From NCBI RefSeq assembly GCF_001649575.2, contig NC_051445.1:28449984-28513983 (forward strand): a stretch of 64,000 nucleotides of DNA, written 5' to 3'. The translations under genes were made by a program, and so were the position numbers. The notes under the pieces are model-generated. The model had not been told where the DNA came from. It saw nothing but the letters and a program-made list of their open reading frames with translations, and did not search any database. Below are positions 21,441 through 30,757 of the stretch, piece after piece; the stretch's first letter is position 1; every line of letters begins with the position of its first letter. This stretch comes from Kryptolebias marmoratus (Eukaryota; Chordata; Actinopteri; Cyprinodontiformes; Rivulidae).

Positions 21441-21621
21441 CCGCGAGAAGAACAAAGAGGCCGAACGTAGCCTCATACGTGCTATTTATAGACGCACGCC
21501 CAGGTGAGCTACGTGTCACGTGCGTGACTTTGTTTACATCAATTCTCGACCTGCGCGGAGCGTGAGGAGACATATCCACTTTGTTTACTGCCACTGGCAG
21601 TCAAGAAGGAATGAAACAGAA
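21441..21621. repeat. DIRS right inverted terminal repeat
   Basis: Counterpart of 16892-17050, including 'gtgctatttatagacgcacg' (TATA-like on the minus strand, suitably placed to drive gag). Its outer end 'ggaatgaaacagaa' is copied inverted in the internal complementary region. Confidence 0.8.
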
Positions 21622-21729
21622 CCCCCAGATCCTTACAAATGTAATCATGCCAGAATGAACTTTTACACAGAACAGTTGCTAGAAAGATGAATGCAGGTCA
21701 GAGGAAAAGAAAGGAGGAGTTGCTTAATG

Positions 21730-22610
21730 CTCCAGTGCAATCTCATGTAATACTGGGAAATGTCACTCTCTGAGTAATTGTTCTGAATAACTCTCAGCTC
21801 CCACATCAAGTTTTAGCTCAATATCTGTATAATTGACTGAGTTGTAGCCATTTTAGTGTTATCTAATTTTGTTTAGCTGAGGCAACCATTCTGAATAGAC
21901 TGACTTTAAAACTTATTCAGTTATTGATGAACATCCAAAGACTACTTTGAGATTTTCATAAAAATTTGTCCAGTAGTACTGAACACACACACACACACAC
22001 ACACATACATATATAGAAAGAGAGAAAGAGAATAAGAATCTTTTTTCCAAGCGAACAGGATTGATTTCAAATGATTTTGTTAAAGTTTAAAGCAAAGGTC
22101 CCATGCAATATGTAGCACTCAAATTATATAGTGAGAGAGACTCTAAACTATGATCATATCAAATTGTGTCCAAATATTTGTAAAATTGACTGAACTGTAG
22201 ATGAACATCAATTATTTCCTGAAAATTTCATTAAGATCCATCCAGTGGTTCGTGAGTTACTTTGGTGTCACACTAATAAAATATATTTGTAATCATTAAT
22301 GGCAAAATTTTTAACAAAGATCTTGTGCAATCTGATAGTTGAGGATTTGATGAGGATCAGTCTCAGCTACTACCATACCAAATTTTTGATCATTATCTGT
22401 TATATTATGTTATAGCCAGTTTTGTAATTTTAAGTTTGCTTGTGATCTTGAATTGGACTTCGTAAGGTTGTCACCTGTAGATGTACATCCAATGAATGTT
22501 TCATTAAAATCCATTCAGTGGTTCACAAGATATTTTGCTAGCGAACATCCTCACAGACAAAAACACAGACAAATAATTGCTGTCCATCTCCATCTTTCGG
22601 CACAATGCCA
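21730..22610 (+). repeat. Family R dispersed repeat, about three units
   Basis: Three diverged units begin near 21735, 22085 and 22305. Each carries the shared order 'gtgcaatatgtag', 'ctctcagctactaccaca', 'aatttta(g)ctcaatatctgt', 'attgactgagttgtagcca', 'tagatgtacatccaatga', 'tttcattaaaatc' and 'cagtggttc..gagatatttt'. The first unit contains a (CA)n run at 21988-22006. The interval ends with 'acacagacaaataattgctg', the usual end of the family. Confidence 0.65.
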
Positions 22611-23039
22611 TTACTAAGATATAAGCCAGATGTGAATTTAGTTTTTAAGGTTTTGGCAGTTCAAACGTTTTAGTGATAATGTACAAAACACAACTTCGGT
22701 CTATAAAGACTTTGTCAACTTGTTAAGAAAAAAAAGACGTTTTTTGATTTAGATGTGATTCAAGAAAAATTTATGAGTGAACATGCCTGAATGAACAAGA
22801 CAACTGAATGCTTTTAAGGTGGTTGGAGCAACACAACAAAAATGGAAAGGTTTTCTGCTGCCTGCCTCATTAGGAAGAAACATCAAACACTCGCTTAAAA
22901 ATAATCCTAACCAGTTCTTAGCAGTCTTTCAGTAAAAATCAGAGAATACAGGTAGATGCAGAATAAATAAATCCTGCAGATTAGTGCGAGTGCATAAAAA
23001 TGAAGGAATATGACAAAAACTAATACATTTTTAAAGTAA
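22611..23039. other. Intergenic DNA, nothing recognised
   Basis: AT-rich, no supported feature. Confidence 0.4.
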
Positions 23040-23610
23040 AGCACTCCTTGAAGGACTCCAGGCCAGGGTTTTAGACTAAGGTCATCTTATGTTGAAATGA
23101 CAGAGTTGTAGTTAATTTGGTAAAACTTGTCAATGACGTTTTGTGGAATTTCATGCGATATCGCAAGATCTCATGAGATGCGTTACTGTTCAAAGTATGT
23201 TGTGTAAATGATTTTCAGATACCACCAAATCAGATTTTAGTTTAGTATATGTAAAATTAACGAGGTATAGTATTTTTGTCTTGGCTAGTGTTAGCTGTGA
23301 AGGTCATCTTGATATGCATTTACTCCAGAAGTTACCACTTGTAGAAGTACATCAAATGATTACTCTCTGAGGGTTTCATTGAAATCTCCTCAGTAGTTTA
23401 TAGGATATTTTGCTAACAGGAATAGTTGGCTCTTAGAATTTATGGCAAGGTTTAAAGCAAAGATGTAGTACAATGTCTTCTGCTCAAAATATGTTTAGGG
23501 CAATGCTCAGCTATGACCACACCAAATTTTAGCACAATGTCTGTGAAATTGACAGGGTTGTAGCCATTTTTGTGTGTGCTAAGCTAAATGTGATTTCACA
23601 TGTGAATTTT
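23040..23610 (+). repeat. Family R dispersed repeat, head plus about two units
   Basis: Starts with the palindromic head 'gcactccttgaaggact', then 'gactaaggtcatcttatgtt' and 'gaaatgacagagttgtag'. Units follow from about 23160 and about 23450. Confidence 0.6.
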
Positions 23611-23649
23611 TAACACTTGTTCTAAATTTCACGTCGTGAAAATTACATA

Positions 23650-24124
23650 TTTTAGGTGTTGTTCATGTAGTTTTTTCATAAGAGTTAGAGTTTATTCTAA
23701 TAGTTATCAGCAAACTTGTAAACACATATCTGGTTCCGAGCATCCACTCGAGAGTTCCAAGGTGAGTGTCTCTGACAGGAACGAGCTGGGGCTGGAGCGG
23801 GCAGGCAGGTGAGGCTTGGAGCTGCCGGTGGAATCTGGATTTCAGAGTCAGGCTACTACCTTGAATGAGAGACAGAGAATGAGTGAGAGAAGCGGAGGCT
23901 TTCTCAAAACAGTCACAACACAGAGTGTTTTCACAGGAGAGCGTGTCTAACGGGCTAGAGACTACCATGATGGAGTAATCATCCGGCGGAGAGGCGAGGT
24001 CTAGCAGCTCCGTAAATCCTCCCTGGCTGATGACCCCAACGAGCTGCAGGTGCATAGCTCAGCTCCAGGCCACTCCCAGCAGGGAGCCAATGAAGAGAGA
24101 CACTGAAAAACCCAGATCCTGACA
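23650..24124 (-). repeat. Probable LTR, unassigned family
   Basis: Read on the minus strand it starts TGTCAGGATCTGGG, is GC-richer than its flanks, and has an 'aataaactctaac' polyadenylation-like site near 23670-23690. No TSD could be fixed because the left boundary is unclear. Overlapping frames of up to 130 residues show no known domain. Confidence 0.45.
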
Positions 24125-24659
24125 CAGAAAATAGTATTGAATTTTAGCAGACAGTAGAAGAGTGTTGATGCTGTCAGGCTCATTTCTACATCAGTTTTAC
24201 AGAAATCCATATGCCAGTACCAAACTCAATACAGCTCTCTTTTGGTATCAGTAGCTTTTAAAACTGATTGATTTCATGATGTTTAATTCAATCACATGGA
24301 TGCTGTAAAAGCACTGTCTGCACTAACACAACTTTAAGTGTTCTGGGGGTTCAAATTATTGTTGGTCAAAGAAATCTTGAGCACTTATTTCCTTTTGCAA
24401 GAGTTTGCTGACATTTCAGAATCTGAGATTAAAACCCAACAAATATCCTGCAACATTTCAGAGTAGTTCATCCACACCCTGATACATTCACAAATAGCAG
24501 TTTTAGGATATCTGTTAAAACTGTATTGTATCTGTGTAATTATCAACTCTTGAAGGCAAATATTGGAGCAGTTATGGTTTTGCTTGTGTTTGTGTGTGTT
24601 TGTTTGTCTACCTTTAAAAAAATATCACATGAATCAATGGATGGAATAAAAATAAAAAC
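24125..24659. other. Intergenic DNA, nothing recognised
   Basis: AT-rich, no supported feature. Confidence 0.4.
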
Positions 24660-24960
24660 AAAAAACTCCCAGACAGCAATCATTGGCTGTACAATTGATT
24701 AAGTTTAGGAGTAGCCAATTCAAGATGGCTACTGCAGCTAATCAAGCTTAGTTTTCACAAAAATGGCTTTACCCCCTTGATTTGTGCAGATATTGAGCCA
24801 TAATTCTATGTGGTAGTAGCTGAGCGTCATCCTCAACACATACTCTTACAAATCTGGCACGATATCACATGAGACTATGCATGATGTCATTTACAAGGTT
24901 TGGCCAAAATTACTACAACAATTTTTCAACATAAGTTGTGTTAAAACTCTTGTTTATGTT
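24660..24960 (-). repeat. Family R dispersed repeat, reverse orientation, one unit
   Basis: The reverse complement has 'agagtatgtgttgaggatga', 'ctcagctactaccaca', 'atggctcaatatctg', 'aagccatttttgtg' and 'tagccatcttgaatt' in the family order. It is the only minus-strand copy I found. Confidence 0.6.
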
Positions 24961-25109
24961 CTATGTTTTACTCTGTTTTTTCCACAAACCACTTCATTTT
25001 CAGGATGAGTATAAGAGGGTGGTCTCTGTGCAGTGTTGTCTCTACTAATAGCTCCCAACACAGTGGCCTCTAAAGACTCCTGATGACCCATAGAGTATTT
25101 AAAGTCGAG

Positions 25110-25270
25110 CTGAACCACAACTTTCTACATGTTTTTTGGTCGGTGGGAGGAAACCAAAGTCTCTGGAGAAAACCCATGCAAACTCCACACAGAAAGGTCC
25201 TAGGTCGGGAAGTAATCTGGGACCTGGTTGTGTGGAGACAGCTCTAACCACTGCTCTATTGTGCTTCCTT
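25110..25270 (+). repeat. CATCC-type repeat, 3' part
   Basis: 'ggtgggaggaaacc', 'gagaaaacccatgcaaactc' and 'agctctaaccactgctctat' identify the 3' half of the repeat also seen at 26617-26943. Confidence 0.6.
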
Positions 25271-25324
25271 TTGAACAGAAGAACAGTTGCTTGAAAGATC
25301 ACCATAGATTAAAGGTAATAACTG

Positions 25325-25740
25325 AAGGATTAAATTTATGCTTCACAATATCTTTCATGATCTAATTGTGCTTACAGTATGTGCTGATTGACTCTCAGCT
25401 ACTACCTCAACAAATTTTAGTGCAGTTTCTAAAATTCCCAGTTATAGTTATTTTTATGTAGGCAGAGGTTGATTACAGCCATCTTGATTTGAGTTGACTC
25501 CAAGATTTAATCAATTGTAGATGTCCAGCCAAAAGTTTCATTAAAACGTGTCCAATGATTCATGACACATTTTGCTAACAGACACACAAAGTTGACTCCT
25601 ATACAAAGGCCAGGAAAGACAAAATTTTAAAAATAGGTCTTAGCATTTACACTTGGTTAATTTACTAGTTCGTGAGGTAGTTTGCTAACACACACACATA
25701 CGCACATACCCACCTACACACACACACAGGCAATTACATG
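25325..25740 (+). repeat. Family R dispersed repeat, one unit and tail
   Basis: Carries 'actctcagctactacctca', 'aaaattttagtgcag'-like sequence, 'gccatcttgatttgagttga' and 'attgtagatgtccagcc', and ends in CA-rich sequence followed by 'cacaggcaattac'. Confidence 0.6.
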
Positions 25741-26167
25741 ACTGCTTTTCCATTAATGGTGTTAGGTGATTCATTTTGTACGGTTCCTAAAGTTTTCAAA
25801 CACTGAAGTATGTAGTATTTCAGTCTGGCAGCAGCTAAATTAATAAATGTACATCAAATAAATATATTGCAATGACTTTTCATTTACATTTGTAAAAATG
25901 AGTCTATAGGAGCTAAACAAGTTTTTATCTAATTCTCCTCCAGTACATAGAGCTTTTATTTCTTAGAGATTAGAGATAGGTCTGAATCATTTGTTTTCTC
26001 TCCAATTTGAAGTTATAAACATAACCTTATAACCATAATTAAATTAAATTGCTTCACGTGTGTTTCTCATTCACATAAAACACACACAGCTCCCTAGGGC
26101 TGGGGTGCAAACAACTCAAAAAATACTGTGTTGACTTGAAAAGTTAAATCCAGTTGTAGTTGTAGAT
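25741..26167. other. Intergenic DNA, nothing recognised
   Basis: AT-rich, no supported feature. Confidence 0.4.
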
Positions 26168-26388
26168 CAAACGTGTCAAACTCCATTCCTCGGGGCTGCT
26201 CTCCTGCATGTTTTAGATGTGTCCTTGCTTTACAACACCTGCTTTAAATTAATGACTTCTGTTTCTGTAAAACTTGATGATTTGGTGAGGAAGTGAATAA
26301 ACCATTTGAATCAGGTGTGTTGGAGCAGAAAAACCTAAAACTCCCAGGACAGCTGCCCTTGAGGCCTGGAGTCTGACACCCCTGTGTT
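26168..26388. mobile_element. hAT MITE, related to the 'CAGGGGTGTCC' family, copy 2
   Basis: Degraded ends ('acgtgtcaaactcc' and 'ggagtctgacacccctgtg') around a core with 'ctgcatgttttagatgtgtc' and 'aatcaggtgtgttgg', typical of this short fish element. No intact TSD. Confidence 0.55.
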
Positions 26389-27145
26389 AGATGGACATTC
26401 AGTGATTACTATCTGAAAGTGTCACTAGAATCAGTTCTGTGGTTCGTGAGGTTTTTACAAACAGTGGACTCGAGTGGTTAAAGGTAAAGTTTTAAAAACA
26501 AAACTTGTGTGACCAGTGATTGCTCTAAATATGCATTAGAGATCAGTCTCAGCTACTATCACACCAGACTTTAGCTCAATATCTCTGAAATTGTTTGAGT
26601 TAAACTATTTTTGTATCCATCCTCTTCTCCATTCCGGGTCGTGGGGAGCTGGTGCCTATCCCCAGCAGTCACTGTGCGAGAGGCGGGGGACGCCCTGGAC
26701 AGGTCGCAAGTCCATCGCAGGGCCACATATAGACAAACGAGACAAATAACCATTCACACTCTCACTCACGTCTAGGGACAATTTTAGAGTCATCAATTAA
26801 CTGTGTTTCTGTGGGAAGAAACCGGAGTACCCTGAGTAAACCCATGTGCGCACAGGGAGAACATGCAAACTCCACCCAGACAGCAATCCTGCAACCTTTT
26901 TGTTGGGAGGCAACAGCTCTAACCACTACCCCACTGTGCCACTCTATTTTTGTATTTTAAAGTTAAATTAGCTATGGCGTCCATCTTGAATGGGGTTGCC
27001 TGCAGATGGTAACATGCTGTAGATGTACATGCAATGGTTACTTTCTGAAAGTTTCATTAAAATCTGTCATGTGTTTCAGAGGATATTTTGCTAAAGCTAC
27101 AGACAAACAAACACAAGTAGATACAGACAAAACATTATTGCCACT
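26389..27145 (+). repeat. Family R dispersed repeat, interrupted
   Basis: R sequence runs to 'gagttaaactatttttgta' at 26615, is broken by the CATCC repeat (26617-26943), and resumes at 26944 with 'ctatttttgtatttt', 'ggcgtccatcttgaatgggg' and 'gtagatgtacatgcaatgg'. It ends in 'gacaaaacattattgccac'. Confidence 0.65.
26617..26943 (+). mobile_element. CATCC-type repeat, complete copy with 12-bp TSD
   Basis: A 327-bp insertion in an R copy, flanked by CTATTTTTGTAT at 26605-26616 and 26944-26955. It begins 'ccatcctcttctccattccg' and ends 'ccactgtgccact', holding all landmarks of the family. A perfect 12-bp duplication is the size expected from LINE-type target-primed insertion rather than from a cut-and-paste transposase. 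Confidence 0.75.
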
Positions 27146-27159
27146 ACGCTTTTAGTGAA

Positions 27160-27178
27160 GGTTGATATATATATATAT
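27160..27178. repeat. (AT)n microsatellite
   Basis: Short AT run directly at the left end of the Tc1 element. Confidence 0.8.
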
Positions 27179-27898
27179 ACACACTATATTGCCAAAAGTA
27201 TTTGCTCACCCATTTAAATTATTGGAATCAAGTGTTCCAATTTTGCCATGGCCACAGGTGGCAATCTGATGGACTAGTCTGGGTTTGGTGGTTGCCAGGA
27301 GAACGGTACTTGTCTGACTGCTTTGTGCCATGTGTAAAGTTTGGTGGAAGGGGAATTATGGTGTGGTGTTGTTTTTCAGGAGCTGGGCTTGGCCATTTAG
27401 TTCCAGTGAAGGGAACTCTGACTGCTTCAGCATACCAAGACATTTTGGACGATTCCATACTCTTAACTTTGTGGGAACAGTTTGGGGTGGCTCCTTCCTG
27501 TTCCAACATGACTTCACAACAGGGCACAAAGCAAGGTCCATAAAGACATGGATGAGCGAGTCTGGTATGGAAGAACTTGACTGGCCTGCATAGAGTCCTG
27601 ACCTCAACCCAATAAAACACATTTGGGATGAATTAGAGCAGAGACTGTGAGCCAGGCCTTCTCATCCAACATTAGTGTCTGACCTCACAAATGATCTTCT
27701 GGAAGAATGGTCAAAAATTCCTATAAACACTCCTAAACCTTGTGGAAAGCCTTCCCAGAAGAGTTGAAGCTCTTATAGCTGCAAAGGGTGGGCCAACATC
27801 ATATGAAAAGCTATGAATTAAGAATGGGATGGCACTCAAGTTCATAAGCATCTGAAGGGAGGTGAACAAATACTTTTGGCAATTTAGTGTGTGTGTAG
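27178..27898 (+). mobile_element. Tc1-like transposon, internally deleted, both ends present
   Basis: The left end 'cactatattgccaaaagtat' and right end 'atacttttggcaatttagtg' form an inverted terminal repeat of about 28 bp. About 720 bp lie between, compared with about 1.6 kb for an intact element. The 5' half of the transposase gene is deleted. Confidence 0.8.
27260..27822 (+). pseudogene. Tc1-like transposase, C-terminal two thirds
   Basis: The first frame gives '[18 protein letters not shown]', '[20 protein letters not shown]' and '[19 protein letters not shown]'. A shifted frame then gives '[17 protein letters not shown]' and 'EELDWPA'. In-frame stops follow in the region equal to 'SPDLNPI..LWDELE', and the end matches the '..PRRVEALIAAKGGP' C-terminus. 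Two catalytic acidic positions are recognisable but frameshifts and stops make it dead. The DNA-binding N-terminus is missing. Confidence 0.75.
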
Positions 27899-28172
27899 AT
27901 TCCATTGTGGTGCCACTTCTCTAAGATCTTCCTGTCAAAAGTCATTGGTATGAGGTCATTGTGGTTCAGATGTGTTTTGGGTGATAGTCCTTCTTCCAGG
28001 CCAAGGGGTTTCTGATCAGTACACCATGCCTTGATCAAGATAGGGTTGTCTGTCTTCTTAGAAATTGTTTTTAGGTTTCATTTATAAGTGAAGTTAATTG
28101 TTTTTTTTTTTGTTGTTTTTTTTTTTTTTTAAAGAGGATATAGTCCATTTTACACCCAGGAGGGAACATTGT
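27899..28172 (-). pseudogene. L1 ORF2 relic, piece 4 (downstream of RT)
   Basis: On the minus strand 'IKAWCTDQKPLGLEEGLSP' and 'NHNDLIPMTFDRKILEKW' match in style the region downstream of the RT of L1 ORF2 ('..W.....F.L....P...NP.F.P'). It is the continuation of piece 3 (28658-28893), separated by the solo LTR. T-rich tracts at 28100-28130 lie within it. Confidence 0.5.
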
Positions 28173-28657
28173 TGTCAGGATTTGGGTTCTTGTCTGGGTT
28201 CTTTGAGTGTCTTTTGTTTTGGGTCTATTGTTCTGTTTTTGGTTGTTCCTGTGATTAGTTTTGTTAGTTGGTTTTTGCTCCTTGTGTTTTTTTGTATTCT
28301 GTCACCATTCACTTATCCTCAGTTTATCACTTGTTTGCCTGCCACACCCATCTTCACCTGCCCCAAGTTTGTAATCACTCACCTTTGCCCACTTCCCTTA
28401 ATTACCCTCTGTCTTTAAATCTGGTAATTTCCTCCACTTACTGACCGGTCCAATGTTGCTTCATGCGCTGTCTGGTTCCCCTCATGTCTTGTCTCTCATG
28501 TTTTGCTCATGTTTGAATTTAGTTTGTTTTGTATTTAGTTCTGTTTTTGCTGTCATGTCAGCTTTTTTTTTCTTTTATTTATAATAAAATAGTTCTTTCT
28601 GAAATTTCATCATGAGTCTGCACATTGAGTTCGCCTCACTCTCCACCACACCAGACA
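28173..28657 (+). mobile_element. Solo LTR (family T, copy 2) inside the L1 relic
   Basis: 485-bp unit from TGTCAGGATTTGGG to CACACCAGACA. The flanks are ATTGT (28168-28172) and ATTAT (28658-28662), a 5-bp TSD with one mismatch. It has 'tttgcccacttcccttaatt', and 'ataataaaatagttc' near 28580 as a polyadenylation-like site. Plus orientation; copies 1 and 3 are on the minus strand. Confidence 0.7.
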
Positions 28658-28893
28658 ATTATCTCTTTAAAAAAAAAAAAAAATGGATTTCCTTTGGGCT
28701 GCCACGTGTTCTTTTTTTTTTTTGTAACTGGATAGTCAAGGCCTTCAGATCTATAATCTCATGATAGGTTTTCCATTGACATCCTAGGAACTTTACGTCT
28801 CCAAATAAATTGTCTGACATATTTGTTTAGAGTTCTGAAAAACAAAACCGTTACCTGATAGGGTAGGGTCTGGCAAAGAGCTTGTCGTCTTCG
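28658..28893 (-). pseudogene. L1 ORF2 relic, piece 3
   Basis: The minus strand encodes 'QALCQTLPYQVTVLFFRTLN' followed by 'KYVRQFIWRRKVPRMSMENL', the conserved '..FIW....PR...L' segment of L1 ORF2 after the RT palm. The Gypsy 5' LTR begins at 28894, exactly where this piece stops. Confidence 0.6.
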
Positions 28894-29411
28894 TGTGAGG
28901 ATCCAGAATCTACCCGCCCTGTGGGTGTCGCCTCTAACCTCCCTCTTCCCAGCTGTTGCTGATTCCGGGTGACGAGCAGTTCCTGTATATAAGCCGCCGG
29001 CTGATTCCAGATCTTTGCTGGAGCATCTTGCCACTTGGGTGATTACTGCTGGATGCTGTCACTCGGGACTTACCTGGTATTGCAAGGATCTACTTACCTT
29101 TGGAACTTCAGAACTTCTTACCTCCTGAACTTCTCCTGGATTCCTCCGGACACCGTACCTCCTGTTCTCCTCCTGGACATCTCATCCATCAGACCTGTAA
29201 GAAAGAGACAAACAACTATTACTTGCATATCACTAAAAATACTAACAGAGACGGATACCTGAGACTCACCCTGCTCCTTTCCTGTCCTTTCAGATTTCCT
29301 TATCCTTTGCACTGTAAATATTTCACTTTGTAAATAAATTACTTACCTTAAGTCCTGTGTCCGTGTCTGGTCTCGGTCCCGCTCTTACGGCTGAAACGCC
29401 AGTTTATGTCA
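28894..29411 (+). repeat. Gypsy 5' LTR (family G, copy B)
   Basis: 518 bp, TGTGAGGATCCAG to TTTATGTCA. TATA-like 'tcctgtatataagccgccgg' at about 28981; 'gtaaataaattacttacctt' near 29331 is polyadenylation-like. Its 3' end is followed directly by the leader of the element. Confidence 0.8.
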
Positions 29412-29542
29412 GTATGCTCCAGCCATAACAAGCCTAGAGCGGTTCCGACCCCAGAACGATTCAGTAAGGCTTCTGAAATTAAGTTGTTGAACTCCGTGAG
29501 TAAAGAAAAGAATTTCCTTTCATCCCCAGGTCGCCACGCCAA

Positions 29543-30720
29543 ATGTGGGCGAAAGAAGTCACGGAAAAGATGGCGGAATCCGCGACATGTTCCGAGTTCA
29601 CGGAAGCAGCTTCACAGTTAGTTTGCCACAAATCTATGCTTAACGCTTTAAGCGGGCTGCAACAATCCAATTCATGTAGGCTTGACCTAACGATGCTAAT
29701 GCAAGAAATTCACCAAAAATTGTCGTCCGTACTACAAACCCCATCGGCCGCTTCAACTCCCGTTTCAACTCTGGTCCCGGCATCCACTCACTTCCAGGAG
29801 GTTCCCCACGCCTATGCCCGAACATTTTTCTGGGGAGATCGGGAAATGTGCAGGATTTCTGCTGCAATATTCTTTGGGTTTTTATCGCTCTCCACAGTCC
29901 TTTTTTGACAATGCATTCAAGATTTCATACATAATTGGATTACTACAGGACAAGGCATTGAGGTGAGCCGAAGCTAAATATAGCTTTCAGTCAATTAGCC
30001 AAACGCCTTTTAACCAGTTCATTGAAGACTATGAACAAACCTTTGGGACCAGATATAATGAGACGGAGATCACGCGGAGGCTGTGGAACATCAAACAGGG
30101 ACACAGGTCAGTGGCACAATTTGCAATTGATTTTCGTACTTTGGGAGCCTCCTCCAGATGGAACGTGCATCCTTTGAAGGGGGCTTTCATCAATGCACTT
30201 CAGGAACCTCTAAAGCAGGGGTGTCCAAAGTCGGTCCTCGAGGGCCGGCATCCTGCATGTTTTAGTTCTCTCCCTAGTGGTTGTAACAACCTCCTCAGCA
30301 AGTCAGTGTTCTGCTTAGGCCTTCTAATGAGCCATCATTTGATCCAGGTGTGTAAAACCAGGGAGAAAACTAAAACATGCAGGATGCTGGCCCTCGAGGA
30401 CCAACTTTGGACACCCCTGCTCTAAAGGATCAATTAGCAGGGAGAGATGAGCTGCAGTCCTTGGAGGACTTAATCACACTGACCATCTGTCTCGACAATC
30501 GGCTACGCGAAAGGCAACGCAAAAGAGCCATCAGATCACAGCACAGCAGGGACTCGGCGACTCGACTATCCTCCTACAACTTGGAGAAGGAAACCATTAA
30601 TCAAGGTAATGGGTCCAAACCCATGCAGTTGGGCCGTGCCAGGCTGAGTAATGAGGAGAGACAACGTCGCTACGAATCCAGGGAAGGACAAGAGACATTT
30701 CCGCATCAATTGCCCCCTTA
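29543..30720 (+). pseudogene. Gypsy gag, with a MITE inserted in it
   Basis: A first frame from 29543 gives the N-terminus with 'LTMLMQEIHQKLSSVLQ'. After stops, 'ETEITRRLWNIKQGHRSVAQ' and 'FAIDFRTLGASSRWN' form the capsid core. The frame reaches 'ALQEPLK', is broken by the MITE at 30216-30419, and resumes 'DQLAGRDELQSLEDLI..' and 'KPMQLGRARLSNEERQRR'. In relatives a CCHC zinc knuckle follows this last block; here only a trace is left before a stop. The product would form the virus-like particle. Confidence 0.75.
30216..30419. mobile_element. hAT MITE, 'CAGGGGTGTCC' family, copy 3, with 8-bp TSD
   Basis: 204 bp, CAGGGGTGTCCAAAG to CTTTGGACACCCCTG, a perfect 15-bp inverted repeat. CTCTAAAG flanks it at 30208-30215 and 30420-30427. 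An exact 8-bp duplication is the hAT signature. Removing the MITE and one TSD copy restores the gag frame ('EPLK|DQLA'). Confidence 0.9.
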
Positions 30721-30757
30721 TTGAGCTGGACCCCTGTTAAAAGGTCCAGCTCACTAG

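Larger units (their letters stand above)
16848..21621 (-). mobile_element. DIRS-type tyrosine-recombinase retrotransposon
   Basis: The unit reads on the minus strand: right inverted terminal repeat, gag (21163-20198), RT and RNase H (about 19985-18677), a solo LTR insertion (18671-18174), tyrosine recombinase (about 18172-17230), internal complementary region and left inverted terminal repeat. This is the diagnostic DIRS order. Such elements have no integrase; a circular DNA intermediate is inserted by the recombinase and no target duplication is made. Minus the LTR it is about 4.27 kb. It is clearly GC-richer than the flanks. This copy is defective: the RT start is missing, RT and RNase H are frame-shifted and the recombinase core is rearranged. 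Confidence 0.85.

Noticed and set aside
16850..21620. GC- and CpG-rich block considered as a CpG-island promoter
   Set aside because: The composition belongs to the DIRS coding sequence and its limits coincide with the element's ends.
29118..29333. Short frames near 29.1 kb
   Set aside because: They are inside the Gypsy 5' LTR and appear in shifted form in the other LTR copies.
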